Assembly: GCF_904846525.1 (NCBI RefSeq)
Contig: NZ_CAJHAZ010000009.1
Span: 108,181-172,180, forward strand
Source: Psychrobacter sp. 1044
Lineage (GTDB): Bacteria > Pseudomonadota > Gammaproteobacteria > Pseudomonadales > Moraxellaceae
Direction of reading: 5' to 3'
Length of the DNA: 64,000 nucleotides
Below the pieces are notes generated by a model. That model did no database searches. It had not been told where the DNA came from and saw only the letters and a list, made by a program, of their open reading frames with translations. The position numbers and the translations under genes are program-made. Positions 38,051 to 46,748 of the stretch are shown here, piece by piece (within the stretch, counting starts at the first letter, position 1; the number at the start of each line of letters is the position of its first letter).

Positions 38051-39124
38051 CTAATTACTTTTGTCTTCTATCAGTGTTTTTATGCTGTCGTTATTGCTCT
38101 TAGGAGGATTGGTATTCTTGCTAGTAGCGTTTGCGCCAGAATTTGTGCTACTGGTACTACTTGGCGGCTTTGGTGTTGCGACTACTGGGGGTTTTTTAGT
38201 GGTATTTTCAGTGCCTGATGTCGCTGGTTTTTTATTCTCTGGTTCAGACTTAGTTCCACTACCTTCATTTTTAGGCGTGGTGAGAGATGAGACTTCCTCT
38301 TCATTGCCAACAATACGCTCTTCAGTGACCGATAAAGTATCAGAGGTGTCCGCTGACTGACGGATACTTTCATTGTCGCTGTTACTGGCAGTTTCTTGAC
38401 TGCTACGACCAGCATTGTCCCCATTATCCGTTTCTGGTAGTGGCTGGCGCACTGGCACTTCGCGCTTAGTCGGCTTCAGATCAACAGAACGTGTGCGTCT
38501 GGTGCTCAAATCTTTAACTGGATCAGGTCGCTCATAATTATCGATGATACCGACATAACGGTTGATCTCTTCTGGCAACACACGCACATTGGCTGGCAAC
38601 TTAAAATCTATCAGTTTTGCCGCGCCCACCGCTTCTTGTGGACTACTCATGAGCCCATAAGTTAACATATAGCGGACTTGATTTTCATCGTCAAGATAAC
38701 GGAAATAAGCAAATTTATTACGGTCTGCGCGGCCTTCTAGATAACTGACAATCACATCGTTTTCGGCGACATTCATCACCTGCACTGTCCACTTACCTTT
38801 GTTCGCCAACAAATAACGTTTGTCTTTAAACTCAGCAGGATAATTGCGCAAATCTCGCACCGTCGTATCAAAACTAATGGGTTGCACGTCGGTATCAAGC
38901 TCGTGTAACGACTCTATTTTTAAGGGCTGCTCAAGCTCAGCACTCAATGGTTGCGGTGCTGATATGGGGGCATTTTCAATTTTGGCACCCATCGCTGGCG
39001 TTTGACTAAACATCCAAATCAGAGCCGTGACCACACCCAAAAGCAAGGTCATTATCAGCCAAATCAACGCTTGACGGCGATATGACTGGCTAGCGGTACG
39101 CGGCGTCGATCTTGAAGCTGCCAT
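38051..39124 (-). CDS. SPOR-domain membrane protein downstream of aroB (DamX-like position)
   Basis: This 357-residue protein has a basic N-terminus, one membrane segment (about residues 20-42), and then a domain (about 80-200). That domain has the SPOR-like pattern GKWTVQVMNVAENDVIVSYL followed by SPQEAVGAAKLIDFKLPAN and IDNYE. The rest, about 150 residues, is a Ser/Thr/Pro/Asn-rich disordered tail. SPOR domains bind denuded peptidoglycan at the division site. In E. coli the gene after aroB is damX, another SPOR protein, so position and domain agree, though here the SPOR domain is internal rather than C-terminal. ATG at 39124 has AAGGAT upstream. Confidence 0.65.
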   Translation of the reverse strand: MAASRSTPRTASQSYRRQALIWLIMTLLLGVVTALIWMFSQTPAMGAKIENAPISAPQPLSAELEQPLKIESLHELDTDVQPISFDTTVRDLRNYPAEFKDKRYLLANKGKWTVQVMNVAENDVIVSYLEGRADRNKFAYFRYLDDENQVRYMLTYGLMSSPQEAVGAAKLIDFKLPANVRVLPEEINRYVGIIDNYERPDPVKDLSTRRTRSVDLKPTKREVPVRQPLPETDNGDNAGRSSQETASNSDNESIRQSADTSDTLSVTEERIVGNEEEVSSLTTPKNEGSGTKSEPENKKPATSGTENTTKKPPVVATPKPPSSTSSTNSGANATSKNTNPPKSNNDSIKTLIEDKSN

Positions 39125-39253
39125 GGGAGTATCCTTGGTGAAAATAAAGTTGACCGCGTTCAAGAAATGCGCAGTAAGTAGAATGGCGGCGAGCCAGTCT
39201 GCTTTAAACCGTTGAGTTCAGTGAGTATTCACGAGCACTAAAGCTTTAAGACA

Positions 39254-40363
39254 TTATACGCGGTGTTGTGACAATACCTCGTGCAAAAGATCTTCATCGA
39301 AATCATTGGTCAATACGGCCTGACCTAGTGATTTTAACAAAATCAGGCGGATTTGTCCGTGTTTCACTTTTTTATCATGTCCCATCAAACTTAGCGCCGT
39401 TTGTGTATCAATGCGTGGCGGGGTGATAGGCAAATTTGCCAAGGTTAAAATACGCTTAATACGAGCAACGTCTTCGACCGTTAACCAACCCATTCTTTGC
39501 GATAACTCTGCGGCTTGTACCATGCCAGCAGCGACTGCCTCACCGTGTAGCCAATTACCATAGCCTTCATGTGTTTCAATGACATGACCAAAAGTATGAC
39601 CAAAATTTAACAATGCTCGCACGCCTGACTCTCTTTCATCTTGCGCGACGATATCGGCTTTATACTGACAGCAGCGTTTTACAGCATCACCAAGTACCGC
39701 TAAATCCAAATCCATCATCGCCGGCAGATTGACTTCCAGCCAATCTAAGAACGTGATATCCATAATGAGTGCATATTTAATAACCTCAGCCAACCCAGCT
39801 GACAACTCGCGCGCTGGCAAAGTCTTGAGCGTACTCATATCAGCAAGTACCATTTGCGGCTGCCAAAAAGCGCCAATCATGTTTTTGCCTTGAGGATGAT
39901 TGATGCCCGTCTTACCACCAACGCTCGAATCCACTTGTGACAGTAGCGTGGTTGGAATCTGGATAAAATTTACACCACGCATAAAGCTTGCAGCAGCAAA
40001 GCCCGTCATATCGCCCACAACGCCACCACCTAAAGCAATAAGCGTAACGTCACGATTGAAATGCGCTGCCATCAATACATCGTAAATTTGATTGATACTG
40101 CTCTGATGCTTATATTGCTCACCATCTGGCAATACGCAAACACGCACAGTGAACTGCTCTGTTAACTCTTTTTCTAAAGCGTTTAGGTATAAAGGCGCAA
40201 CAGTATCATTAGTGACAATCAATACTTGGCGACCACGAATGTAAGGTGTGATCAGCTTTGCCATACTGTTGCGATCTATCGCTGCTTTTTCAGTAATGAC
40301 GATTGGATAGTCATGGCTTTGCGTATGAACCGTTAAACCGTCATGAAACAGTGGCGTTGCCAT
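39254..40363 (-). CDS. aroB: 3-dehydroquinate synthase
   Basis: AroB cyclises DAHP to 3-dehydroquinate in the shikimate pathway, using NAD and a metal ion. The 369-residue protein has the nucleotide-binding strand [16 protein letters not shown]. It also has the [19 protein letters not shown] region, the [14 protein letters not shown] block, [18 protein letters not shown] and the metal-site region [12 protein letters not shown] with the HGEAVAAGM block. ATG at 40363 has GGGAG six bases upstream; an upstream in-frame ATG is six codons earlier and has no site. It follows aroK at a distance of 118 bp, with a palindromic element between them. Confidence 0.95.
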   Translation of the reverse strand: MATPLFHDGLTVHTQSHDYPIVITEKAAIDRNSMAKLITPYIRGRQVLIVTNDTVAPLYLNALEKELTEQFTVRVCVLPDGEQYKHQSSINQIYDVLMAAHFNRDVTLIALGGGVVGDMTGFAAASFMRGVNFIQIPTTLLSQVDSSVGGKTGINHPQGKNMIGAFWQPQMVLADMSTLKTLPARELSAGLAEVIKYALIMDITFLDWLEVNLPAMMDLDLAVLGDAVKRCCQYKADIVAQDERESGVRALLNFGHTFGHVIETHEGYGNWLHGEAVAAGMVQAAELSQRMGWLTVEDVARIKRILTLANLPITPPRIDTQTALSLMGHDKKVKHGQIRLILLKSLGQAVLTNDFDEDLLHEVLSQHRV

Positions 40364-40411
40364 TAAACACTCCCTAAGCATTTTGAATGAGATAAAAGTA
40401 GCTGAGCTTAA

Positions 40412-40462
40412 CTAGGGCGCGTCCTGATTTTTATCGCCATTTTTAAATGAGGACACGCCTTG
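40412..40462. repeat. Palindromic element, longer imperfect copy between aroK and aroB
   Basis: The outer arms CTAGGGCGCGTCCTGAT and TGAGGACACGCCTTG are imperfect complements, and the middle contains ATTTTTATCGCCATTTTTAA. The middle sequence matches the copy at 49530 when read on the opposite strand. Sits between aroK and aroB, so it is transcribed with them and would fold as a hairpin in the RNA. Confidence 0.8.
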
Positions 40463-40481
40463 ATAAAGTTTATCATTATGG

Positions 40482-41042
40482 TTAATTTTCTTTATCTTCT
40501 GGTGCTATAGCAGTCGAGTCAGTAAATGACTCTAGTTGCTGTAAGAGCTGATTGACCATATGACGCGGATAAGTATGACCAGTTGGCATAATAATATGAG
40601 CGACTTGGCGATATAAGGGATCACGAGTGCTATATAAATCTTGCAAGATTTTTCTAGGATTTGGCTGCTGTAACAGTGGTCGTGATTTGTCTTTAGCCGT
40701 GCGAGCCATTTGCACATCAACTGGCGCATTTAAATAAACCACGATGCCGCGCTGATGCAAAAACGCTCTGTTTTCAGCACACATCACAGCGCCACCACCG
40801 GTCGCTAAGACGATTTGGTCTTTTTGAGTCAACTCATCGATGGCGCGCGTTTCACGCTCACGGAAGCCCGCCTCGCCTTCTTTAGCGAATATCCAAGCTA
40901 TATCAGCCCCTGTCTGCGATTCAATGTACCAATCGCTGTCTACAAAGGTGCGCCCCAACTGCTTAGCCAGCAATTTACCGATGGTTGTCTTCCCTGCTCC
41001 CATCGGCCCTACTAAAAACACCGACGGCAATTCCTCCACCAT
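40482..41042 (-). CDS. aroK: Shikimate kinase
   Basis: AroK phosphorylates shikimate at its 3-hydroxyl using ATP. The 186-residue protein starts with the Walker A motif GPMGAGKTT (residues 12-20). It has the shikimate-binding D36 region in TFVDSDWYIE, the FREREXXAI-type block FRERETRAIDEL, the GGGAVM segment and an adenine-contact region near RPLLQQPNPR. It lies downstream of pilQ, separated by a terminator, and upstream of aroB in the same direction. This pil-aroK-aroB order is common in Gammaproteobacteria. Confidence 0.95.
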   Translation of the reverse strand: MVEELPSVFLVGPMGAGKTTIGKLLAKQLGRTFVDSDWYIESQTGADIAWIFAKEGEAGFRERETRAIDELTQKDQIVLATGGGAVMCAENRAFLHQRGIVVYLNAPVDVQMARTAKDKSRPLLQQPNPRKILQDLYSTRDPLYRQVAHIIMPTGHTYPRHMVNQLLQQLESFTDSTAIAPEDKEN

Positions 41043-41149
41043 AATACTTACTCAGCTAAATTAGCTATGATACAACGTCATTGATATTCTGGCTAGTAAT
41101 GAGCGTTGATTATTGTTAGTAAAATTCAATCAATATGAAAATTTTCCCA

Positions 41150-41180
41150 TAAAAAAAGCAAGCGTTGATGCTTGCTTCTT
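41150..41180 (-). terminator. Terminator after pilQ
   Basis: On the minus strand AAGCAAGC and GCTTGCTT form a stem with a six-base loop, followed by seven T residues. It separates pilMNOPQ from aroKB, so the latter may have their own promoter or rely on readthrough. Confidence 0.85.
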
Positions 41181-41206
41181 TTGAGCGAAAACCAATCAAT
41201 AAAGGA

Positions 41207-43546
41207 TTAATCCAAGCGGCTAATACCATCATTGATTAATTTTGGCGTGATAAATATCAATAACTCTTCTTTCGAATTACTACGCACGTCTTTACGGAAA
41301 GCGCGACCAATATAAGGCAGGTCTCCTAAGAACGGTACTTTATCGACACCATTGCTGGTACGATTCTTAAAGACACCACCCAACACAACCGTTTGACCAT
41401 CTTCAACAATAACATTGGTCGAAATAGAATCTTCAGCAATAGCAACCTGATTGTTAATTATGGTCGGCGTACCGTTAGTGATTAACAATTGTAAACCGAT
41501 TTTGCCATCTGGGGTGATATTTGGTGTGGCCTCTAAACTCAATGCTGCTTCTTTAAAGCTAGTAGTGGTTGCTCCACTGGCAGACGCTTCTTGATAAGGA
41601 ATCTGCGTCCCTGAAGAAACTTTCGCCGTTTGCTTGTCTGCTGTCAGAATCTTCGGCGTAGAAATCACTTCACCGCGATTATCCGCTTGCAGTGCTGACA
41701 ATTCAAGATCAAGCATCACATCTGACATACTCAGCAAGCCAAAGGCAATACTACCAGCAGGGTTGGCAACCCCTAAATCGACGTTTAAGTTATCAGGACG
41801 AGTAATATCGTATGAAGGATAAGAAACCGTTTGACCATTTACCGTCGTCGTTTCTACATCGAAGTCTTTTAAATCCCATAGCGTTTGATTACTACCACCG
41901 ACCAATAAATTACGGTTGTTAGCAGCACCATTTGATAAGATACCCCAACGAACCCCAATCTCTTTACTAAAGCTATCACTAGCACTCACAATACGCGCTT
42001 CAATCATAACCTGACGGACTGGAATATCAATTTTACCAATCAACTTATGGATATTCTCGATACTGTCAGCCACATCTTTAATAATTAAGGTATTGGTACG
42101 CTCATCTACCGTTACCGTTCCACGATTAGACAATAAGGTATTGTTATCAGCAGCATTTGCATTGCTGCCACCTGATGAGCCACTGCCTTGAGAAATAAGT
42201 GTCAAAACATCTGGCGCTTTTGCATAGCTAAGACGAATATATTCTGTGCGTAATGGCGCAAAAGACTCAACTGCTTGCTGTGCTTCAAGCTCACGTGCTT
42301 CTTGCTCAGCAAGCTCGGTGGAAGGCGCAACCAAAATGACATTGCCATTTTCACGCTTACCAAGATTCTTACTCTTTAGAATAATATCTAGCGCTTGATC
42401 CCATGGGACATTAATCAAACGTAAGGTGATATTGCCCGCGACTGAATCACTAGCCACAATATTCATTTCTGTGAACTGCGCTAGGATATCTAAGACACTG
42501 CGAATCTCAACGTCTTGAAACTCCATAGATAGCGCTTCACCGCTATAGACTTTTTCTTCAAGCGTTGGCTCACGTAGTAGCTCAGGTTTTCTGATACTAA
42601 TATTCAGCTGATTGCCTGATTGATAAGCCTGATACTCATAATCTTCTTTGACATTAATAGTAATTACACCATTTTGACCTTGGTTTTTAGTATCAATACT
42701 ATCAACCAGACCACTATTAATATTCAAACGGCGCAATAAATTTCTTGGCACGGTGCTACCCGTTAAGCGTACCACTAGCTTGTTGCCTTGACGTTGGACA
42801 TCAACTGGAATGGCTTCATTGGTAAGTGCGATGCTAACGTTGCCACCACCATCATTTACTGCGGCAAAATTGACGGCACTCAAACCATCATAGCTATATT
42901 GCTTACTCACTTGCGATGCAGCAAGTTGTGGGCTTAATAATGGGTTAACTCTGACCACCATGGTATCAGCAGGCACTTGATTTTTAACTACCGTTTTACT
43001 GGCTATATTGACTGCCGGTGCACTACTGGTTTCTACAATCGGTGTAACGACTGCTGTCGTCGTGATCGCATTATTGTCATTGAGTACGTCTTGGATAGGA
43101 TCATTGGTCATTACTGGACGATTAGGATCAGTAATGGTCAATAGTAAATCGTTACCTTCAATCGATGTCGTATAGTTACCTGCCTGTTTTAGCTCAACAA
43201 TCAGGCGCGTGGTACTGTCACTATTCAACGTCGTGACCTTATCAATCATACCAATATTGTATTCATTAAAGCGACTAGCAAGTCCATTCTGCACTTTTTC
43301 AAAATCTAGTACCAAACGGCTAGGGTTATCAAGCTGATAGGCAGCAGGTAACACTGGTAAACCGTCAAATCCCAAACGCATTTGCGTCACTGCTGGTGCA
43401 GTTTGTACCACAGAAACTTCGTTAATGCGCTGTGCGGCATGGGCACTATTACTCACTGCTACCATGCTGATTGCCAATGCTGAAATGGCAAAAGCAGAAG
43501 ATACGCGGTTGCTCATCATCGTTACCTTGTTATTGCGTACTGTCAT
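41207..43546 (-). CDS. pilQ: Type IV pilus secretin PilQ
   Basis: PilQ forms the outer-membrane ring through which the type IV pilus leaves the cell. The 779-residue protein has a signal peptide (residues 1-37, ending NSAHA before AQR). Two AMIN-type peptidoglycan-binding regions (about 40-145 and 195-320) follow. Next come the secretin N0/N1 domains (FQDVEIRSVLDILAQFTEMN) and the C-terminal secretin domain. That domain contains VPFLGDLPYIGRAF and ends with an ITPKLI strand. ATG at 43546 has GAGGA upstream. It is the last pil gene of the cluster. Confidence 0.96.
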   Translation of the reverse strand: MTVRNNKVTMMSNRVSSAFAISALAISMVAVSNSAHAAQRINEVSVVQTAPAVTQMRLGFDGLPVLPAAYQLDNPSRLVLDFEKVQNGLASRFNEYNIGMIDKVTTLNSDSTTRLIVELKQAGNYTTSIEGNDLLLTITDPNRPVMTNDPIQDVLNDNNAITTTAVVTPIVETSSAPAVNIASKTVVKNQVPADTMVVRVNPLLSPQLAASQVSKQYSYDGLSAVNFAAVNDGGGNVSIALTNEAIPVDVQRQGNKLVVRLTGSTVPRNLLRRLNINSGLVDSIDTKNQGQNGVITINVKEDYEYQAYQSGNQLNISIRKPELLREPTLEEKVYSGEALSMEFQDVEIRSVLDILAQFTEMNIVASDSVAGNITLRLINVPWDQALDIILKSKNLGKRENGNVILVAPSTELAEQEARELEAQQAVESFAPLRTEYIRLSYAKAPDVLTLISQGSGSSGGSNANAADNNTLLSNRGTVTVDERTNTLIIKDVADSIENIHKLIGKIDIPVRQVMIEARIVSASDSFSKEIGVRWGILSNGAANNRNLLVGGSNQTLWDLKDFDVETTTVNGQTVSYPSYDITRPDNLNVDLGVANPAGSIAFGLLSMSDVMLDLELSALQADNRGEVISTPKILTADKQTAKVSSGTQIPYQEASASGATTTSFKEAALSLEATPNITPDGKIGLQLLITNGTPTIINNQVAIAEDSISTNVIVEDGQTVVLGGVFKNRTSNGVDKVPFLGDLPYIGRAFRKDVRSNSKEELLIFITPKLINDGISRLD

Positions 43547-43573
43547 TATTTATTCCTCAAAAAATCTGCCGAC

Positions 43574-44107
43574 TTAGCTTATGGGTGAAACCAACGACTG
43601 GGGTTTTTCAACAAACCCAGCGCGGCTGTCTGGCACAATTTCAATCAAGTTAATCTGGGTCGGCGTGATTTCAACAATACGGCCGTCATTTAGTCCAAGA
43701 TAATCACCTACTTTAACACTCGCGACTGAACCATCAGGGCGTTGTACCAACGCATATCGCTGACCTTCAGGTGAAATTACGACACCACGAAAAATCAGTT
43801 GCGATAGCTCATATTGCTCAAGAGGTTCTTTCACTCTGGTAATGTCAGGACGCACACCATCGATGGAGGTGGTGGGACCTTGGACATTGACTAAACTCGG
43901 TGGTAAGAATGGACTGCGCTGGGCGCTGGCACTATAAACAAAGTCTTCTACTAGCTCAGCTTTGGGCGGTGGTTCAATAGGCTGAGCTGGCTGATTACGG
44001 ATATCGGTCATTGATTGCTCTGCCATACCAATGCGATCCGCACATCCTGTCATGGACAATACAGCCATGCTTAAAACCAATAGCGTAGGCAGTTTTTGAA
44101 TATTCAT
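43574..44107 (-). CDS. pilP: Type IV pilus assembly lipoprotein PilP
   Basis: PilP is an inner-membrane lipoprotein that links the PilN-PilO dimer to the secretin PilQ. The 177-residue protein has a short signal sequence with lipobox MTGC (C22). After a disordered Pro-rich stretch comes a beta domain (about 80-175) with the segment QLIFRGVVISPEGQRYALVQ and then KVGDYLGLNDGRIVEITPTQ, typical of the PilP C-terminal domain. It overlaps the pilO stop codon by one base (TAATG), so translation is coupled. Confidence 0.94.
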   Translation of the reverse strand: MNIQKLPTLLVLSMAVLSMTGCADRIGMAEQSMTDIRNQPAQPIEPPPKAELVEDFVYSASAQRSPFLPPSLVNVQGPTTSIDGVRPDITRVKEPLEQYELSQLIFRGVVISPEGQRYALVQRPDGSVASVKVGDYLGLNDGRIVEITPTQINLIEIVPDSRAGFVEKPQSLVSPIS

Positions 44108-44841
44108 TAGTTGCCTCCTGCATTATCAGTGGTCGCAGCGTCAGTAACAGCAACCGTTTCATCACCCTCAGGGTCAGCTTCTTTTGAACGATACGTTTTG
44201 GTTTGTAATACCAAATTAAGCTCCGGTAAGACATCCAATGTCGGCTGCGGATTACTGACCTCAAAATCATGCATAGTAATGATTCGTGGTAAGGCGGCAA
44301 GACCACTAATAAAGCTACCAAACTGATGATATTCGCCCAAAGCAGCAATGCGGATAGGTTGCTCAATAAAAAATTCGTTTTCAATCTCAGGCTCTACTGA
44401 AATGTCTTGGAAACGTATATTGCTGCCGACACCCGTCATGTTAATGCCTTCTACCAGCTCTGATACACGAGTATCTTTTGGTAACTGATCGAGTAAGGTA
44501 TTGAACTCAGCTTCCATTTGGACAACTTGCTCTTGGTAAGCTTTTAAATGACGCGCGCGTGATTCTTTTTCACGATAGCTGTCAAGTAACGTTTGTTGCT
44601 GACTCTCAGCAGCATTGATCTCATCGATCTTACTACTAATCGGTAAAGCCCATGCCAACGCTGCGATGAGCGTGATGATAAGCCCTATTACCGTTACCTT
44701 TACAGGTAATGGCCAGCTGCCGTAGTTTTCAGAGTCTAACGACTCAAAACTGCGGCGAAATTCCTGTAAATCAAACTGTTGCTTTGGTTTCAAGGCTGTT
44801 TTTTTGGTTTTAATCAGGCTTTTTTTACGGTTAAGCTTCAT
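44107..44841 (-). CDS. pilO: Type IV pilus inner-membrane protein PilO
   Basis: PilO is a bitopic membrane protein that dimerises with PilN in the pilus alignment complex. The 244-residue protein has a very basic, Lys-rich N-terminus (about residues 1-22). A membrane segment follows at about 49-66. Next are a periplasmic coiled coil (about 72-125), rich in Glu and Gln, and a ferredoxin-like fold with the segment FFIEQPIRIAALGEYHQFGS. The gene overlaps pilN by four bases. The C-terminal tail (EADPEGDETVAV and beyond) is acidic and likely disordered. Confidence 0.93.
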   Translation of the reverse strand: MKLNRKKSLIKTKKTALKPKQQFDLQEFRRSFESLDSENYGSWPLPVKVTVIGLIITLIAALAWALPISSKIDEINAAESQQQTLLDSYREKESRARHLKAYQEQVVQMEAEFNTLLDQLPKDTRVSELVEGINMTGVGSNIRFQDISVEPEIENEFFIEQPIRIAALGEYHQFGSFISGLAALPRIITMHDFEVSNPQPTLDVLPELNLVLQTKTYRSKEADPEGDETVAVTDAATTDNAGGN

Positions 44842-45500
44842 AACTCACCTCCAGGTACAGTGGTACCGTCAGCACCTTCTACAGGAACGGCTGTTTCCGA
44901 CTGTACTTTGGTCGTGATCACAAACTGTACATAACTGTCTTCAGGATAAATAGGACGCGGTTGTTCGCCAGCGGTGACCGTATTATTAAGCACTGGTGCA
45001 GATTCATAAGCACTGATATTTTGTTGGATATTACTAACGGCTGAATCACCCATCCATTTACTATCATCAAGATTACGAATCAAACTTGATACAATATTAG
45101 GATTATCAGCTCGACCTGTCAGCGTCAAAACATCGCCTTCACGTTTGAGGTTATTCAAATAGAGTGCCGGCGGGATGGCTTTAGCTAGATCATCCCATAA
45201 ACGAACAGGCACAGGACGTCGACCCTGCAAGTCTTGAATGACTTGCATACGTGAAATAATATCCTCACGGCGCTGCTCCAGACTATCAATTTCAGTCAAA
45301 GCCGTATCTAAAAGCGCATTTTCTTTTTCAATCAATGCGTTCGCATCAAGTTGTTCATCAAGCTCGTTGTTAAAGTAGCTCCATGAAGCAAATGCAGCCA
45401 ATAAAGTAAGCAAAGTCACTGCCACTACTAACGTGAGAAATTCTTTATTGCGACGCTCGCGCTCTTCTTGGCGCCAAGGTAATAGGTTAATACGAGCCAT
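44838..45500 (-). CDS. pilN: Type IV pilus inner-membrane protein PilN
   Basis: PilN binds PilM in the cytoplasm through its conserved N-terminus and pairs with PilO in the periplasm. The 220-residue protein starts with ARINLLPWRQEERERR, the PilM-binding signature, then a membrane segment (about residues 20-40), a coiled coil and a C-terminal ferredoxin-like domain. The ATG at 45500 is chosen over a longer frame because it overlaps the pilM stop codon (TAATG) and has AGGAG nine bases upstream. Confidence 0.94.
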   Translation of the reverse strand: MARINLLPWRQEERERRNKEFLTLVVAVTLLTLLAAFASWSYFNNELDEQLDANALIEKENALLDTALTEIDSLEQRREDIISRMQVIQDLQGRRPVPVRLWDDLAKAIPPALYLNNLKREGDVLTLTGRADNPNIVSSLIRNLDDSKWMGDSAVSNIQQNISAYESAPVLNNTVTAGEQPRPIYPEDSYVQFVITTKVQSETAVPVEGADGTTVPGGEL

Positions 45501-46555
45501 TAGTCGAAGCTCCTTAACGCAAGACCGCATGCAGCCATTAAACTTGGTGCATCAATGGCCAGTTGCTCATTATCGATATTTGGTGCAATAGTCATATTGA
45601 TAAAAGGGTTGGCAATACTAACAGTCACCCCAAGTTTTTGCTGTGCCATGCCAGCAAGACCAGCAATAGAGCTACTACCACCAGCAAGAACCACATGATC
45701 GATACTACTGTATTGGCTTGAAGAGAAGTAAAATTGCAATGAGCGAGTAATTTGTTGAATGGTATTCTCAATGAAAGGCGTCAATACATCAAAGTAGTAG
45801 TCATCTGGTAAGGTACGCTCACGCTTACTGATAGCCGCTTCTTCAGAAGATAGTCCATAACGATTTTGTATCGCTTCTGTCAACTGAACACCACCAAATA
45901 GTTGTTCACGGCTATAGATAAACTCACCGTTCTTAGCGATATATAAAGTCGTTTGATTATGACCAATATCTATCAAAGCCACTAACTCAGGGGCATTTGG
46001 TAAGTTATTTACCATGAGTCCAAAAGCACGCTCTATCGCATGGGATTCAATATCCATGACCTTCGTTTGAAGACCACCAAAGGTTAAGGCATCAACTCTT
46101 TGGTCAACATTCTCCGAGCGTGATGCGGCAAGTAAGACTTGCACCATGTCATCACTTGCTAAAGAAGGCCCTAAAACTTCAAAGTCTAGGTTGACGTCTT
46201 CTAATGGATAAGGTATGTATTGATCAGCATCTAAACGTATCTGCGCTTCACGCTCAACGTCGCTTAGCGCAGCATCCATATCAATAATTTTAGTGATTAC
46301 TGCTGACCCTGACACGGCAGTTGCAGCACTACTACCAGCGACATGACAACGTTTAGCTAAGTTAGCAATAATATGACCAACCGCTTCAGTATCTACAAGA
46401 AGTTTATCGACGACTATACCTTCTGGCAGTCTTTCAATACCATAAGATTTTAGATGAAACATGCCCTGTTGGCGCTGTATGTCAACCAACTTTACTGAAG
46501 TGGCACAGATATCCACACCAATTAAATTCTGACTTTTGGAAGTAAATAGCCTCAC
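45500..46555 (-). CDS. pilM: Type IV pilus actin-like assembly ATPase PilM
   Basis: PilM is a cytoplasmic actin-like protein that binds ATP and the N-terminus of PilN. The 351-residue protein shows the actin-fold phosphate motifs: LIGVDICATSVKLV at the start, then LVALIDIGHNQTTLYIAKNG and the adenosine motif HVVLAGGSSSIAGL. It ends in the typical PNIDNEQLAIDAPSLMAACG block. The start is GTG at 46555, with no better alternative. First gene of the pilMNOPQ operon, divergent from ponA. Confidence 0.95.
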   Translation of the reverse strand: MRLFTSKSQNLIGVDICATSVKLVDIQRQQGMFHLKSYGIERLPEGIVVDKLLVDTEAVGHIIANLAKRCHVAGSSAATAVSGSAVITKIIDMDAALSDVEREAQIRLDADQYIPYPLEDVNLDFEVLGPSLASDDMVQVLLAASRSENVDQRVDALTFGGLQTKVMDIESHAIERAFGLMVNNLPNAPELVALIDIGHNQTTLYIAKNGEFIYSREQLFGGVQLTEAIQNRYGLSSEEAAISKRERTLPDDYYFDVLTPFIENTIQQITRSLQFYFSSSQYSSIDHVVLAGGSSSIAGLAGMAQQKLGVTVSIANPFINMTIAPNIDNEQLAIDAPSLMAACGLALRSFD

Positions 46556-46680
46556 AAACTCTATACCTTATATTAAGTGTACAATCTGATAGTTATTTGT
46601 AATAATTCAGTACAATACTTTACTTAACAGATAGATTCAAGCATTTAAACAGGTTATTAAGGTCAACTTACACATTTATT

Positions 46681-46710
46681 ATGACCTGCTGATTTTGTTC
46701 AAGGTATAAT
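46681..46710 (+). promoter_or_regulatory. Likely ponA promoter
   Basis: A perfect -10 box, TATAAT (46705-46710), follows an imperfect -35 box, ATGACC (46681-46686), at 18 bp spacing. Transcription would begin about 32 bp before the chosen ponA start. Confidence 0.5.
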
Positions 46711-46748
46711 GTTTTATCTGTTGCAAATTTTAATTGATAAGTCTTCTT

